Source: Chondrosia reniformis
Taxonomy: Eukaryota > Porifera > Demospongiae > Chondrillida > Chondrillidae
Direction: 5' to 3'
DNA: 64,000 nt
NCBI GenBank assembly: GCA_947172415.1
Contig: OX359197.1
Location: 5,953,673-6,017,672, forward strand
Made by a program: the position numbers and the translations under genes. A model generated the notes under the pieces. That model worked only from the letters and a program-made list of their open reading frames with translations, did no database searches and was not told the DNA's origin. This document shows positions 54,801 to 64,000 of this stretch, in pieces; within the stretch, counting starts at the first letter, position 1; each line of letters starts with the position of its first letter.

Positions 54801-56135
54801 GAGGGCTGGGGGTGTGGTAGATGAGGGCTGGGGGTGTGGTAGATGAGGGCTGGGGGTGTGGTAGATGAGGGCTGGGGGTGTGGTAGATGAGGGATGGGGA
54901 TGTGGTAGATGAGGGCTGGGGATGTGGTAGATGAGGGCTGGGGGTGTGGTAGATGAGGGCTGTGGGTGTGGCACATGATGAAGTACGTAAGAACTGAATG
55001 ATTACATCATACAACTATAGTCCTACCTTGATTCAGTTTGATGCAGAGCACAATTACAGGATGCTGGTGTCTGTTATAGGAGTGGTACACCTCACTGACA
55101 CATTTAGAAAGCTACATACACGAGAAGAGAACACATATAGGTATAGGGAGAACATATAGTAAGGATGGAGAAATGCCGCTAGTTTGGAGGTTTAAATTCA
55201 TAAGTAAACTGTTCAGTGTACATGGATCAAATTATATAAGTAGGGAAATCCCCAAGTATTACATCATCTACCACACTTGCTGTGATCACATGGTCTTCCA
55301 TTGATGAAATAAAACTGTCTGTCTGCACTGCTTCTACCGTAACCATGGTTACAGCATGATATGTACCCAGTTAGCCTACAGATGGGTCCTGTAGACATTG
55401 AGTTTGGCCATATATAAGTAGGAGGAGAATTACTTGCTTGATAGCATCAAAAATGTCTTCCGAGCAGTCTACATCATTGCTTAAGTCTTGAAAGCTGCAT
55501 TTAGTGATTTCTACCATTTGCTGTATCTACACATGCAAACATGTTGCCATGGAGATACAAATACATCCATACGTAAAAAACAGCTGTCCTTCACCTGGTT
55601 AGTCCCAAATACATTAGTCACATTTTCGTGGATAGTTGAGTTTCCATTGCTCGCTAATACGACCTGCTTCTTGCTAAACACAAACAACATATACAGTAAG
55701 TTAAGTATATTTTCACAGAAATAACAATGAAATAATAGATATTGAATATTAGGGGACTTATATCTCAATCAATCTCAATCTTAAAGCTTTGATTATCATC
55801 ACCATATGACTCTGGATCCTGTTAAGTGAACTATGGTTCCGCCCATTGCTCATTGTGTTCCTCAGGAGATATGAGTGCGTGTGATAAAATCCAGATTTAA
55901 ATGATGCCAATAGTAGATTTGGGCAGAAATGAGTACCTATCTATTAAGTAATAATGAATGGACTATAAAGTTTAAGGGTCTACAATAATTCAGTGAAGTA
56001 CGAGAGAGAGAGAGCTAATTCTTGTTCCTATGTACATTCAACCTACTTGGATTTGAGAATGTTGGTACAAGTGATCCGAACGTTTGTGGTCACAATAGCA
56101 TATCCCTGCAGCACCTGAACCAGCTTAGCAAATTC
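51844..56135 (-). CDS. PMS2: PMS2-like mismatch-repair gene, 5'-truncated copy B
   Basis: Same fourteen exons as copy A: 56135-56047, 55673-55595, 55526-55438, 55375-55276, 55111-55027, 54671-54365, 54294-54245, 54184-53790, 53719-53331, 53260-53160, 52799-52693, 52607-52503, 52049-52014, 51915-51844. Coding differences from A are few (e.g. FGTNQ for FGTKQ, CDPSYD for CDTSYD, KLVFSK for KLVSSK), and one donor is GTAAGT where A has GTGAGT. The same ATPase exons are missing and the same ROCK fragment lies in front. With so few changes and no stop, the duplication is recent. Confidence 0.85.
52340..53095. repeat. Inverted repeat pair bracketing two PMS2 exons (copy B)
   Basis: Arms about 52340-52419 and 52998-53095, enclosing exons 52503-52607 and 52693-52799. 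The loop is shorter than in copy A because the 330-bp MITE is absent. Confidence 0.8.
54770..54970 (-). repeat. 22-bp minisatellite in a PMS2 intron (copy B)
   Basis: About nine to ten units with a different pattern of GGGATGGGGATG variants from copy A, showing that the array turned over after the duplication. Confidence 0.9.
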
Positions 56136-56275
56136 CTAACAACAATGAAATACAATTGAAAATACCACATGAATAATCTAAAACACAATTTCCTGTAGAT
56201 GTGGTTAACATGCATGTGAGACTATTAAAACGTATGAATAGAATAGAATCAGTTGGAAAATGAAAAAGCAGCTTG

Positions 56276-57449
56276 GTAATTGTATTTATTGTATTATTGT
56301 GGTCTCTTATTTCTGTTTCTATTGCAGGCTTCTCTCAATGAATATATTCAGAGTTTAATCCTTAATGCTCTTCAATGTACAGAACTATTCTTTCACATAT
56401 CTAACTTTATGTACTATAGTTTAACTAGTTAACTGCACTGCTGTACATCCATTATCTTGTTCATTTTACTTACATAACAACTGTATTAAACTTTAGAGAT
56501 GTCATGCCTTGTTAATAATCTGGCCTGTGATAAATATATCATGTAGGTTATCTAAGCACATTAGTTTCTACAATGTGGTACAAAACGTCTAGCACAGCTG
56601 AATCACGGTCAGCGAGAAAAATGGCTACTCATTGCCCATAGATATAGGATATGATCCAACATCTACTTGGTTGCCAGACAACTGCAATAAGGTGTTTCTT
56701 TGATTGTTCGCAACGGCCCACTCACATAGTTCCAAGTGGTCAGTGTGTTGTCCCAAAAGATATGGTCTAATCCTCAAATCACCTTCACCCATGAAATCTT
56801 CAGATACACCTTTAAAGTTTCATCTTTGATAGCAAAAAACTTCACTCGACTGCCATTTTAAAAATCAAATTGCATATTCACATCCAATCCTGTAGTCCAT
56901 TTATTGCACAATTCTCTTCCACTTAGATTGTGGTGTCAATTTACACTGTAGATCATTCGAGCTTGCAATGCCCAATGAATAATAATTATGTTGCATAAGA
57001 ATTGAAACTGCACACATGCTTTATGATTAAATAGTTTGTACATGTAGACTTTGCTAAGATGTACGTATATACATGTATGCCTCTGCCTCGCAAGTATTCT
57101 TTATTGTTTGAACATATGGTTGGCAGACTTATATTGACTACTAATCAGTAGTTTGGCTGGAGAATGTTTGGATTTGTTAAAAGGTTAACAGAGTCCTAAG
57201 ATCATGCTTACATATAATTGTACAACTATATGTATACACTTTATATGTGTATATATACTGAGTTGACAAGTGTTCTAAGACCTCAGGAGGCTAAGACAAG
57301 AGTGACGTCAAAAACGGATATCTTGCCAAATAATGTCACACTGAGGTGCGACTAATCCAACAAATTTTCCTATAAAATCTCAAGCAATAATCCTGCTCAA
57401 AGGGACTGTACATGCAGTTTCACAGCCAAATAGCAAGACAAATTGATCT
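56276..57449 (+). repeat. Duplicated ROCK 3' end fragment, copy B
   Basis: Same junctions as copy A. In the antisense-frame region it shares the one-base loss with the source copy at 18.8 kb, not with copy A, so A either regained or alone kept the open frame. Confidence 0.85.
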
Positions 57450-58236
57450 GATGAAATAAAAATTCGATCTGTGATATGATATTAGATATGTAAACTTATA
57501 ACTGAGTTTGAACACAAGTAAATAAATCTTTAATCAATATATACAGTGGGCCTCACTTAATTGCATAATACTTAAAGGAATATTCTGGATAATGGAATAC
57601 AAATCATTCTCAGGCCGGTCCCGATTCAATTCATATACAAATATATGTATGTATAAATTAATAACAGTTATATATATAGGAATATTCTGGTTATTAGCAT
57701 ACTATTTTACCCTGATTTTGAGTCCCAATTACAGCTAAAAGAATATACTGACAAAGGACCAAAGAAATAGTAACGAATAAACTAACAATACACATTGTAT
57801 GCCAACACACAAACAGTGTCGTCAATGATGTTTTAAAAAGTCAATCAGTTTGCTATCATTTTCGCACTTTGATTGACAACTAAATATAACTAACCACAGA
57901 AGTTGAGACGGAAAAATGCATAACACACTATAGTATGCCACAAAGGATCACATACATATCTTTAAGTTCAGACCAGTGTAACATTCACACAACTAGAAAA
58001 TTAGTTGATCATTAGACAATGGTTTGATACACCTGATCAACTGTGCTTGGTGTTGACGAGCTCAAGACACCATGCATGAATGGTGTTTTTGTAAGAACTA
58101 GCTTAACCATACTTAGGGTGGGTGGGTAACAACCACCACTTCCTATAGAGTTATATTATATAAGCAGGGTAAAATTTAAAACCAGGTTTCATTAGATTAT
58201 AGAACATCAAGTGTGCCTGTGATTTTGTAAAGTAAA
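57450..58236 (+). promoter_or_regulatory. R8 upstream region
   Basis: Counterpart of 39280-40067 with the empty pogo site (TTATTAGCATACTATTTTAC) at about 57690 and the conserved CTGATCAACTGTGCTTGGTG block at about 58035. Confidence 0.55.
58157..58164 (+). promoter_or_regulatory. TATA box of R8
   Basis: TATATAAG, short-leader class (GTAAAGTAAAATGG). Confidence 0.7.
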
Positions 58237-59268
58237 ATGGGAAACGATGCCACTTCTATCGATGAATCTATTGAAACTGGAGCACGAGATCCATATTCCC
58301 TTTCGGTTATGATTATCTTCTGGATAGTTGGAGTACCAGTGATCATTCTCAGTGTCTTCCTGATCATCACTCTGATTGGACAAGGTCAGCTACCAAAGTC
58401 TATTAGAATAGTCCTCATCAACATTCAAGCAGCCGTCATTGTGTTTGCTGTGATGCGATTGATCGCTGCCACACTCTTCATAGTTGAGTATGATTGTTTT
58501 CGTGAAGTTCAGAGCCTGATGGAACACAGTAGCAATTACACTAATGGGACTATTCAGTTCAATCAGAGTGATGTAAATAAATGTAGAGCTATAAATTCAA
58601 ATATTAGAATCAGCTTCAACGTGCTTTTGCTGTATGTATATCCCACTATGGTGTCCATAAGACTAGTCTTCATGACATTCTATGGTATACTGGTGTACAT
58701 CTACATACGATATGTGTTCTATAAGATAAAGATTTGGGCAGTTGTGGTTAGCTGTGTTGCGGTGTGGATAATTTTCATTCTTATTAATATTCCAGTTCTT
58801 GGTTTAATAGTCCTACGTCCAGATTCAATTAATCATCTATACATTAATTTGATCACTGCTGTATGTTGGGGATTTGCCATACCATTAGTAGTTGCTGTTC
58901 CGGCTATTACATTTTCAATTATACTTCCTATTCGAGCTCTTTTCTTCATTAACAATTGCACTCGCGAAGTAAGGAATGTCAGCTATGGTAAAGCTATAAC
59001 TAAAATGGTGCTGTTTCAGCTAATTGTCAACGTTATATCAATAATTGGACATATTATTGTATTCATACCAGTAATTGTGTTCACTGAGGCTCTTACACAA
59101 GGAAGAGCTAATGATCCTTTGATTGCAATATTAATGGGTTTTCTACTTGAAATGACATCATTGATGGTATCACCAATTCTCTTTATCATATTCTTGAAAC
59201 ATGTGAGAGAAAATGCAAAGAAGATTTTCAATTGCAAGTGTTTCAATTTTAAAGGAAGCAGCACTTAG
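58237..59268 (+). CDS. Seven-transmembrane receptor R8 (343 aa)
   Basis: MGNDATSIDESIETG head as in R4, GQGQLPK inner loop as in R7, EVQSLMEH as in R6, EALTQGRANDP and SPILFIIF as in R2. It thus combines pieces each found in a different neighbour. The membrane segments 4-6 are unchanged. T6 follows through the long spacer form. Confidence 0.8.
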   Translation: MGNDATSIDESIETGARDPYSLSVMIIFWIVGVPVIILSVFLIITLIGQGQLPKSIRIVLINIQAAVIVFAVMRLIAATLFIVEYDCFREVQSLMEHSSNYTNGTIQFNQSDVNKCRAINSNIRISFNVLLLYVYPTMVSIRLVFMTFYGILVYIYIRYVFYKIKIWAVVVSCVAVWIIFILINIPVLGLIVLRPDSINHLYINLITAVCWGFAIPLVVAVPAITFSIILPIRALFFINNCTREVRNVSYGKAITKMVLFQLIVNVISIIGHIIVFIPVIVFTEALTQGRANDPLIAILMGFLLEMTSLMVSPILFIIFLKHVRENAKKIFNCKCFNFKGSST

Positions 59269-59379
59269 TAAAGGAAAACATTTTACAATGTTTTTTGTAA
59301 TAGACCTCATAATTACATATTAACACATAACCGAATTTATCAGTTTTTTTATATCAGATAGTACGGTAGTACTCTCTAT

Positions 59380-59984
59380 GTAGGGATGGTACCGGTTGTT
59401 TCGTTTTCCCTATACATTTGTATATGAGCGAAAATCCGAAATAGGCTGAAAATCGCCGAAAAAGGGCTATGTATAGTTATAGACCAGCCATGCTATAAGC
59501 TGGCCTTTAAGGGAAGCGACCGTGTTCCGCTGGCAAATAAACGAACTTTGAAATTTCCCATTTTCGTTTTCTTCTTCATCTTCATCTTCATCTTCTTCAT
59601 CTTCTTCGCCCGCTGTAACTAAAAAACGAAATAAGCCTTCGGACTACTACTTAAGCGAAAATACTCTAAATTTTCCGAGCTGTATTCTTTTGTAGAAGCG
59701 AGAGCGATAACGCTCTTATTGAGTATGACGATTTTCATGGCCCCAGAGTCAAGGCCTCAATAAATTCGCCATTTTAATGACGTCATATGCAGTCGAATAT
59801 TGTGTAACCAAAATGGGTTTAGAATTCCTAGCTTATGCTCCATAAAAAGTACAGAAACTAGAGAAATTTCTACAAAAATAGTGAATCCTACAAGCAAGGG
59901 TGTTATATGATTCATGTATATATAGCTAATGCTTCACTGTGTAACATCCCTTTCTTGTTTCTGTGCTTTTTGTGCCATCCCTAC
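59380..59984. mobile_element. TIR element in the R8-T6 spacer
   Basis: Third copy of the GTAGGGATGG element, keeping both the GCTGGCCTTTAA segment of copy one and the longer microsatellite of copy two. Its counterpart spacer in copy A (R4-T3) has no element. Confidence 0.65.
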
Positions 59985-60519
59985 ATCTTCACTATTTTTG
60001 TAGAAATTTTTTATTATTCTCTAGTCTTAATTATCATATGGAAACATGAATATATAGAGCAAATAATTTAAACAAATATTTCGAGCTTAAAAAACTCGTG
60101 GGCGTCCCCAAACTCGAACTATTTGCTGGTTCTTAGATGTCCGGTTGTCGCTTGATTGCCGTCAATTTCAAGGCCATATATTCGGAAGTGTCGTCCTTAT
60201 GTGCATTTCCTATGTACTCGCTACGCCAACAATGTATAAAATACTTAACTAGCTGATCAAAGACACAGCTATATATTGCTACTATGATAGCTAAGATTAA
60301 AGTAAAATTATCATATTTGTAATGCTACATCACCAATTTCTATCATATTCTTGAAACACGAATGTTAATGATTTAACTTTGAATTTATACTCCAGATGTA
60401 ACTACCCACTCAGGTCTCCTGGCTTTACTTAACGAGAAACAGACTCACCTTTCCCCCCAAAAAGGGGATCGAGCCATAGACACTGAAATAATGTTATTTC
60501 ACAAAATAACAATACGATA

Positions 60520-61932
60520 TTGAATATTGTTTCTCAGTTCAGATGTATACGTCCGATAATCGATAGTTTTGTCCGAGTGTCTTTATTCCAAGAAATACGT
60601 AGAGATGTAATCGTCCATGTTGTGTATCCTTATGATGCGCGCCTTGGTCACGAGTTGACTGTTAGGCCTGGCGACTTATTGGAAGTGAGTCGAAGCGAAT
60701 GGAACTCGGGGAAAGAGTGGATAGTAGGCGAGTACATAGGCAAAGTACATAAGGACGACGCTTCTGCTGAAGAGTTGGTCAAGCATTTCTCGTTTGGAGG
60801 CGTAACTTCTCTTGTTTCTGATCATGACGATAACGTTGCTCAAGTAGAATGTGATAGGAGAAAGGACGTTTTTAGACAATTCTTAGTTGAGCACACAATT
60901 AACGAACCTTCTCCTCCTGGTTGCGATGCTTCGGATGAGCCACCGTCTGAAAAACCGATTGGCACTGAAATAACATTCAAAGGGAAGGATTACATCGTTG
61001 CGGAAGCAGTAGAAAATTGGTTTCAATGCATCATTTGTCACGAGTTGGCTGATGAACCTCGCGTAACCACTTGTTGTGCTAAAACTATCTGTACTGACTG
61101 TAATCAGAAATGCCAACGCGGATTCAGCAGAAATTATCAGTGCCCAAGTTGTCGACAAGTAGATTATAGGTCAACTGAAGATCCAAGAGCTAGACAGCGC
61201 ATTCTAACCTTGATGACCTACTGTTCCAATGCGGAGTGTCAGTGGAAGGGATTTCTGAAGGATTTGGACAGTCATATCAGCAAGGAATGTCCCTTTGAGA
61301 AGGTACTTTGTCAGCAGTGCAGGAGGGTCAAATCTTTGAGATCAGTCATTGAAACACACATGAAGAATGACTGTAAGAAAAGACCAGTGAAGTGTCCCAG
61401 ATGTGGGATTGAAGAGGAAGATGATGGGGAAGATGATTTTGTTCCTGTCCTAACTCATTCCACCTTGGTCAATAAGCACTACAAGACTTGTCCCAAGTGG
61501 CCAATGCGTTGTTCCAACAGATGTGATCCTCAACTCACCTTCACCAGGGATGGTCTTCAACACCTTGCATCAGACACAGAGTGCCCGGAGAAGGAAATAG
61601 ACTGTCAGTTTGCTTCAGTGGCCATGGGTTGTAAAGAAAAGAGAAAACTAAGGTATATGGATGAACATATTCAAGAGACCACAGCTGAGCACCTTACACT
61701 GCTCATGGGAGACTACTTACGACTTAAGAAGGCTCATTCTACTCTAGAAAGGTCTCACTCCACTCTAGAAAAGTCTCACTCTACTCTAGAAAAGGCTCAC
61801 TCTACTCTAGAAAAGGCTCACTCTACTCTCCAGTATAACTATGACCGGCTAAAAGAAAAAGAAAAAGTAACAAAACAAGAAAGTGATCATATGGTAAGGA
61901 TAACATTGCAGAAGTGGCATACTGAAACTTAA
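60520..61932 (+). CDS. T6, TRAF-like zinc finger gene with deleted start codon context
   Basis: Partner of T3: the same 20-base deletion converts the start to ATG TAA (at about 60605), and the downstream frame is intact. It differs from T3 by two extra residues in the linker (VSDHDDNVAQ for VSDDNVAQ), ARLGHEL for ARLAHEL, and VNKHYK for VNEHYK. It ends in the inverted-repeat arm (KWHTET). The deletion predates the A/B duplication. An upstream frame from TTG at 60520 stays open but has no Met. Confidence 0.6.
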   Translation: MNIVSQFRCIRPIIDSFVRVSLFQEIRRDVIVHVVYPYDARLGHELTVRPGDLLEVSRSEWNSGKEWIVGEYIGKVHKDDASAEELVKHFSFGGVTSLVSDHDDNVAQVECDRRKDVFRQFLVEHTINEPSPPGCDASDEPPSEKPIGTEITFKGKDYIVAEAVENWFQCIICHELADEPRVTTCCAKTICTDCNQKCQRGFSRNYQCPSCRQVDYRSTEDPRARQRILTLMTYCSNAECQWKGFLKDLDSHISKECPFEKVLCQQCRRVKSLRSVIETHMKNDCKKRPVKCPRCGIEEEDDGEDDFVPVLTHSTLVNKHYKTCPKWPMRCSNRCDPQLTFTRDGLQHLASDTECPEKEIDCQFASVAMGCKEKRKLRYMDEHIQETTAEHLTLLMGDYLRLKKAHSTLERSHSTLEKSHSTLEKAHSTLEKAHSTLQYNYDRLKEKEKVTKQESDHMVRITLQKWHTET

Positions 61933-62092
61933 CTATACACATCACTTCTATGTTTGGGCGCATCGATCCCTACTTCTAGTATATCCATGATGCGCCCAAA
62001 CATAGAAGTGATGTGTATAGTTAAGTTTCAGTATGCCACTTCTGCAATGTTATCCTTACCATATGATCACTTTCTTGTTTCGTTACTTTTTC
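61861..62092. repeat. Long inverted repeat at the 3' end of T6
   Basis: Near-identical to the one at T3, arms about 103 bp with one mismatch. Confidence 0.9.
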
Positions 62093-62230
62093 TAGATGTG
62101 CCAATCACTGTTATAGTGCCATCCCTACTGTAACATACACAACTAGAAAATTAGTTGATCATTAGACAATGGTTTGACACACCTGATCAACTGTGCTTGG
62201 TGTTGATGAGCTCAAGACACCATGCATGAA

Positions 62231-62344
62231 TTATTAGATTCGGTAAATTATTAGGACTTTTAACACATGCACGTCTTTGATCAATTCAAGTGAATTGATC
62301 AAAGACATGTGTTAAAAGTCCTAATAATTTACCGAATCTAATAA
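62231..62344. repeat. Palindromic hairpin element between T6 and R9
   Basis: The simple, full-arm form: about 54 bp arms from TTATTAGATTCGG to GATCAATTCA around the centre AG, without the internal duplication of the copy A counterpart. Confidence 0.88.
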
Positions 62345-62425
62345 CAAACCAGCATGTCCACTATACCATGCATGAATGGAGCTTAACCATACAACAAACA
62401 ACCACCACTTCCTATAGAGTTATAT

Positions 62426-62433
62426 TATATAAG
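62426..62433 (+). promoter_or_regulatory. TATA box of R9 pseudogene
   Basis: TATATAAG, intact core. Confidence 0.6.
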
Positions 62434-62505
62434 CAGGGTAAAACTTAAAACCAGGTTTCATTAGATTATAGAACATCAAGTGTGCCTGTGATTTTGTAAA
62501 GTAAA

Positions 62506-62832
62506 ATGGGAAACTATTCCACTTCTATCGATGAATCTTTTGAAACTGGAGCACGAGATCCATATTCCCTTTCGCATATGATCATCTCCTGGATAGTTGG
62601 AGTACCAGTGATCATTCTCAGTGTCTTCCTGATCATCACTCTGATTGGACGAGGTCAGCTACCAAAATCAATTAGAATAGTCCTCATCAACATCCAAGCA
62701 GCCATCATTGCATTTGCTGTGATGGGATTGATCACTGTCACACTCTTTGTAGTCAAAGCTCTCTTCAGGTTTAGTTCCCCTATAGGCTCTTTTAACAGAA
62801 TAGGCATAGCATGTAGGAAAATGGTATCTTAG
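62506..62832 (+). pseudogene. R9, truncated receptor fused to an interspersed repeat
   Basis: Counterpart of R5 with the same breakpoint and the same foreign tail, plus a few substitutions (IGRGQLPK, QAAIIAF). Both copies keep the 108-codon frame open. Confidence 0.85.
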
Positions 62833-62879
62833 ATTTTTCATAGGGTGGGTGGGTAACAACCACCACCTTATAGAGTTAT

Positions 62880-63085
62880 CACAGGATCAAATTACAGGTT
62901 TCATATGGTGTGAAATCTATTTGAAACGTCTTGAATAGCCAGATTTCAATGGGTGCTCAAGAATGTGCTAACAGATTAATTTCACGGGTTTCAAGTATAC
63001 ATACTTTCATACCTTTTGAAACCTGGCAGTTCATAGAGTTTCAAATAGGTTTCATGCCTTCTGAAACCTGATATTTGATCCTGTG
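62880..63085. mobile_element. MITE of the CACAGGATCAAAT family before R10
   Basis: Counterpart of 43993-44198, same size and the same TAT-flanked insertion point in the core promoter. Confidence 0.88.
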
Positions 63086-63090
63086 TATAT

Positions 63091-63098
63091 TATATAAG
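63091..63098 (+). promoter_or_regulatory. TATA box of R10
   Basis: TATATAAG five bases after the MITE end. Confidence 0.7.
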
Positions 63099-63170
63099 CA
63101 GGGTAAAATTTAAAACCAGGTTTCATTAGATTATAGAACATCAAGTGTGCCTGTGATTTTGTAAAGTAAA

Positions 63171-64000
63171 ATGGGAAACGATGCCACTTCTATCAATGAA
63201 TCTATTGAAACTGGAGCACGAGATCCATATTCCCTTTCGGTTATGATCATCTTCTGGATAGTTGGAGTACCAATTATCATTCTCAGTGTCTTCCTGATCA
63301 TCACTCTGATTGGACCAGGTCAGCTACCAAAGTCTATTAGAATTGTCCTCATCAACATTCAAGCAGCCGTCATTGTGTTTGCTGTGATGCGATTGATCGC
63401 TGCCACACTCTTCATAGTTGAGTATGATTGTTTTCGTGAAGTTCAGAGCCTGATGGAACACAGTAGCAATTACACTAATGGGACTATTCAGTTCAATCAG
63501 AGTGATGTAAATAAATGTAGAGCTATAAATTCAAATATTAGAATCAGCTTCAACGTGCTTTTGCTGTATGTATATCCCACTATGGTGTCCATAAGACTAG
63601 TCTTCATGACATTCTATGGTATACTGGTGTACATCTACATACGATATGTTTTCTATAAGATAAAGATTTGGGCAGTTGTGGTTAGCTGTGTTGCGGTGTG
63701 GATAATTTTCATTCTTATCAATATTCCAGTTCTTGGTTTAATAGTCCTACGTCCAGATTCAATTAATCATCTATACATTAATTTGATCACTGCTGTATGT
63801 TGGGGATTTGCCATACCATTAGTAGTTGCTGTTCCGGCTATTACATTTTCAATTATACTTCCTATTCGAGCTCTTTTCTTCATTAACAATTGCACTCGTG
63901 AAGTAAGGAATGTCAGCTATGGTAAAGCTATAACTAAAATGGTGCTGTTTCAGCTAATTGTCAACGTTATATCAATAATTGGACATATTATTGTATTCAT
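63171..64000 (+). CDS. Seven-transmembrane receptor R10 (partial, cut by window end)
   Basis: MGNDATSINESIETG start; 276 codons are visible and the frame is open to the window edge in segment 6 (NVISIIGHIIV). It keeps GPGQLPK and EVQSLMEH and has VLLLYVYP in segment 3, where its copy A counterpart R6 has VLVLYVYP. By analogy about 66 codons and a T gene (the T4 counterpart) should follow beyond the window. Confidence 0.85.
   Translation, partial: MGNDATSINESIETGARDPYSLSVMIIFWIVGVPIIILSVFLIITLIGPGQLPKSIRIVLINIQAAVIVFAVMRLIAATLFIVEYDCFREVQSLMEHSSNYTNGTIQFNQSDVNKCRAINSNIRISFNVLLLYVYPTMVSIRLVFMTFYGILVYIYIRYVFYKIKIWAVVVSCVAVWIIFILINIPVLGLIVLRPDSINHLYINLITAVCWGFAIPLVVAVPAITFSIILPIRALFFINNCTREVRNVSYGKAITKMVLFQLIVNVISIIGHIIVF

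Larger units (their letters stand above)
47692..64000 (+). repeat. Segmental duplication copy B (cut by window end)
   Basis: R7-T5-PMS2(B)-ROCK 3' fragment-R8-T6-R9 pseudogene-R10, collinear with copy A. It differs by the TIR element before T5 and T6, lack of the 330-bp MITE, and point changes. Confidence 0.85.

Noticed and set aside
54672..55014. Minus-strand frames of the type [19 protein letters not shown]
   Set aside because: They translate the 22-bp minisatellite in a PMS2 intron.

Overview
The window looks like animal nuclear DNA, most likely from a sponge (demosponge). It is AT-rich, with compact genes, GT-AG introns, metazoan genes (actin, a WASP-like protein, Rho-kinase, the mismatch-repair gene PMS2), many short inverted-repeat transposons, and tandem arrays of young single-exon genes. 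The sponge assignment is an inference from gene content and style. The gene identities rest on motifs read in the translations.

Left part (1-18.4 kb), mostly single-copy housekeeping genes. An actin gene starts on the minus strand at 63 and runs out of the window. A WASP-like gene with a WH1 domain and two CRIB motifs (451-1962, minus) follows. A tiny two-exon gene (3909-4135, minus) lies head to head with a complete Rho-associated kinase gene (ROCK, 26 exons, 4427-18401, about 1350 residues). Its introns hold several minisatellites, some of which multiply splice-site-like motifs or abut acceptors.

Right part (18.4-64 kb), a segmentally duplicated array. The recurring module is a single-exon seven-transmembrane receptor gene (343-345 aa, here 'R') followed on the same strand by an intracellular signalling gene with SH3-like, RING, TRAF-type zinc-finger and heptad coiled-coil regions (here 'T'). 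I count eight R genes (R10 cut by the window end), two truncated R pseudogenes plus one tiny R remnant, and six T genes (T1 broken, T3 and T6 without their normal start codon). Every R has the same TATA box 73 or 76 bp before its ATG.

The array is itself a tandem duplication of about 18 kb. Copy A (about 29.9-47.7 kb) and copy B (about 47.7-64 kb) each carry, besides R-T pairs, an antisense PMS2 copy that lacks the N-terminal ATPase exons, joined at a short homology to a fragment of the 3' end of ROCK. Leftover pieces of PMS2 and R upstream of R1 show that similar units existed there and were deleted.

Working idea (inference): the R-T pairs form a rapidly evolving receptor/adaptor family. 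The receptors vary mainly in extracellular parts and the T proteins in coiled-coil length and C-terminus. Foldback DNA, MITEs near promoters, and unequal exchange and gene conversion shape the array.
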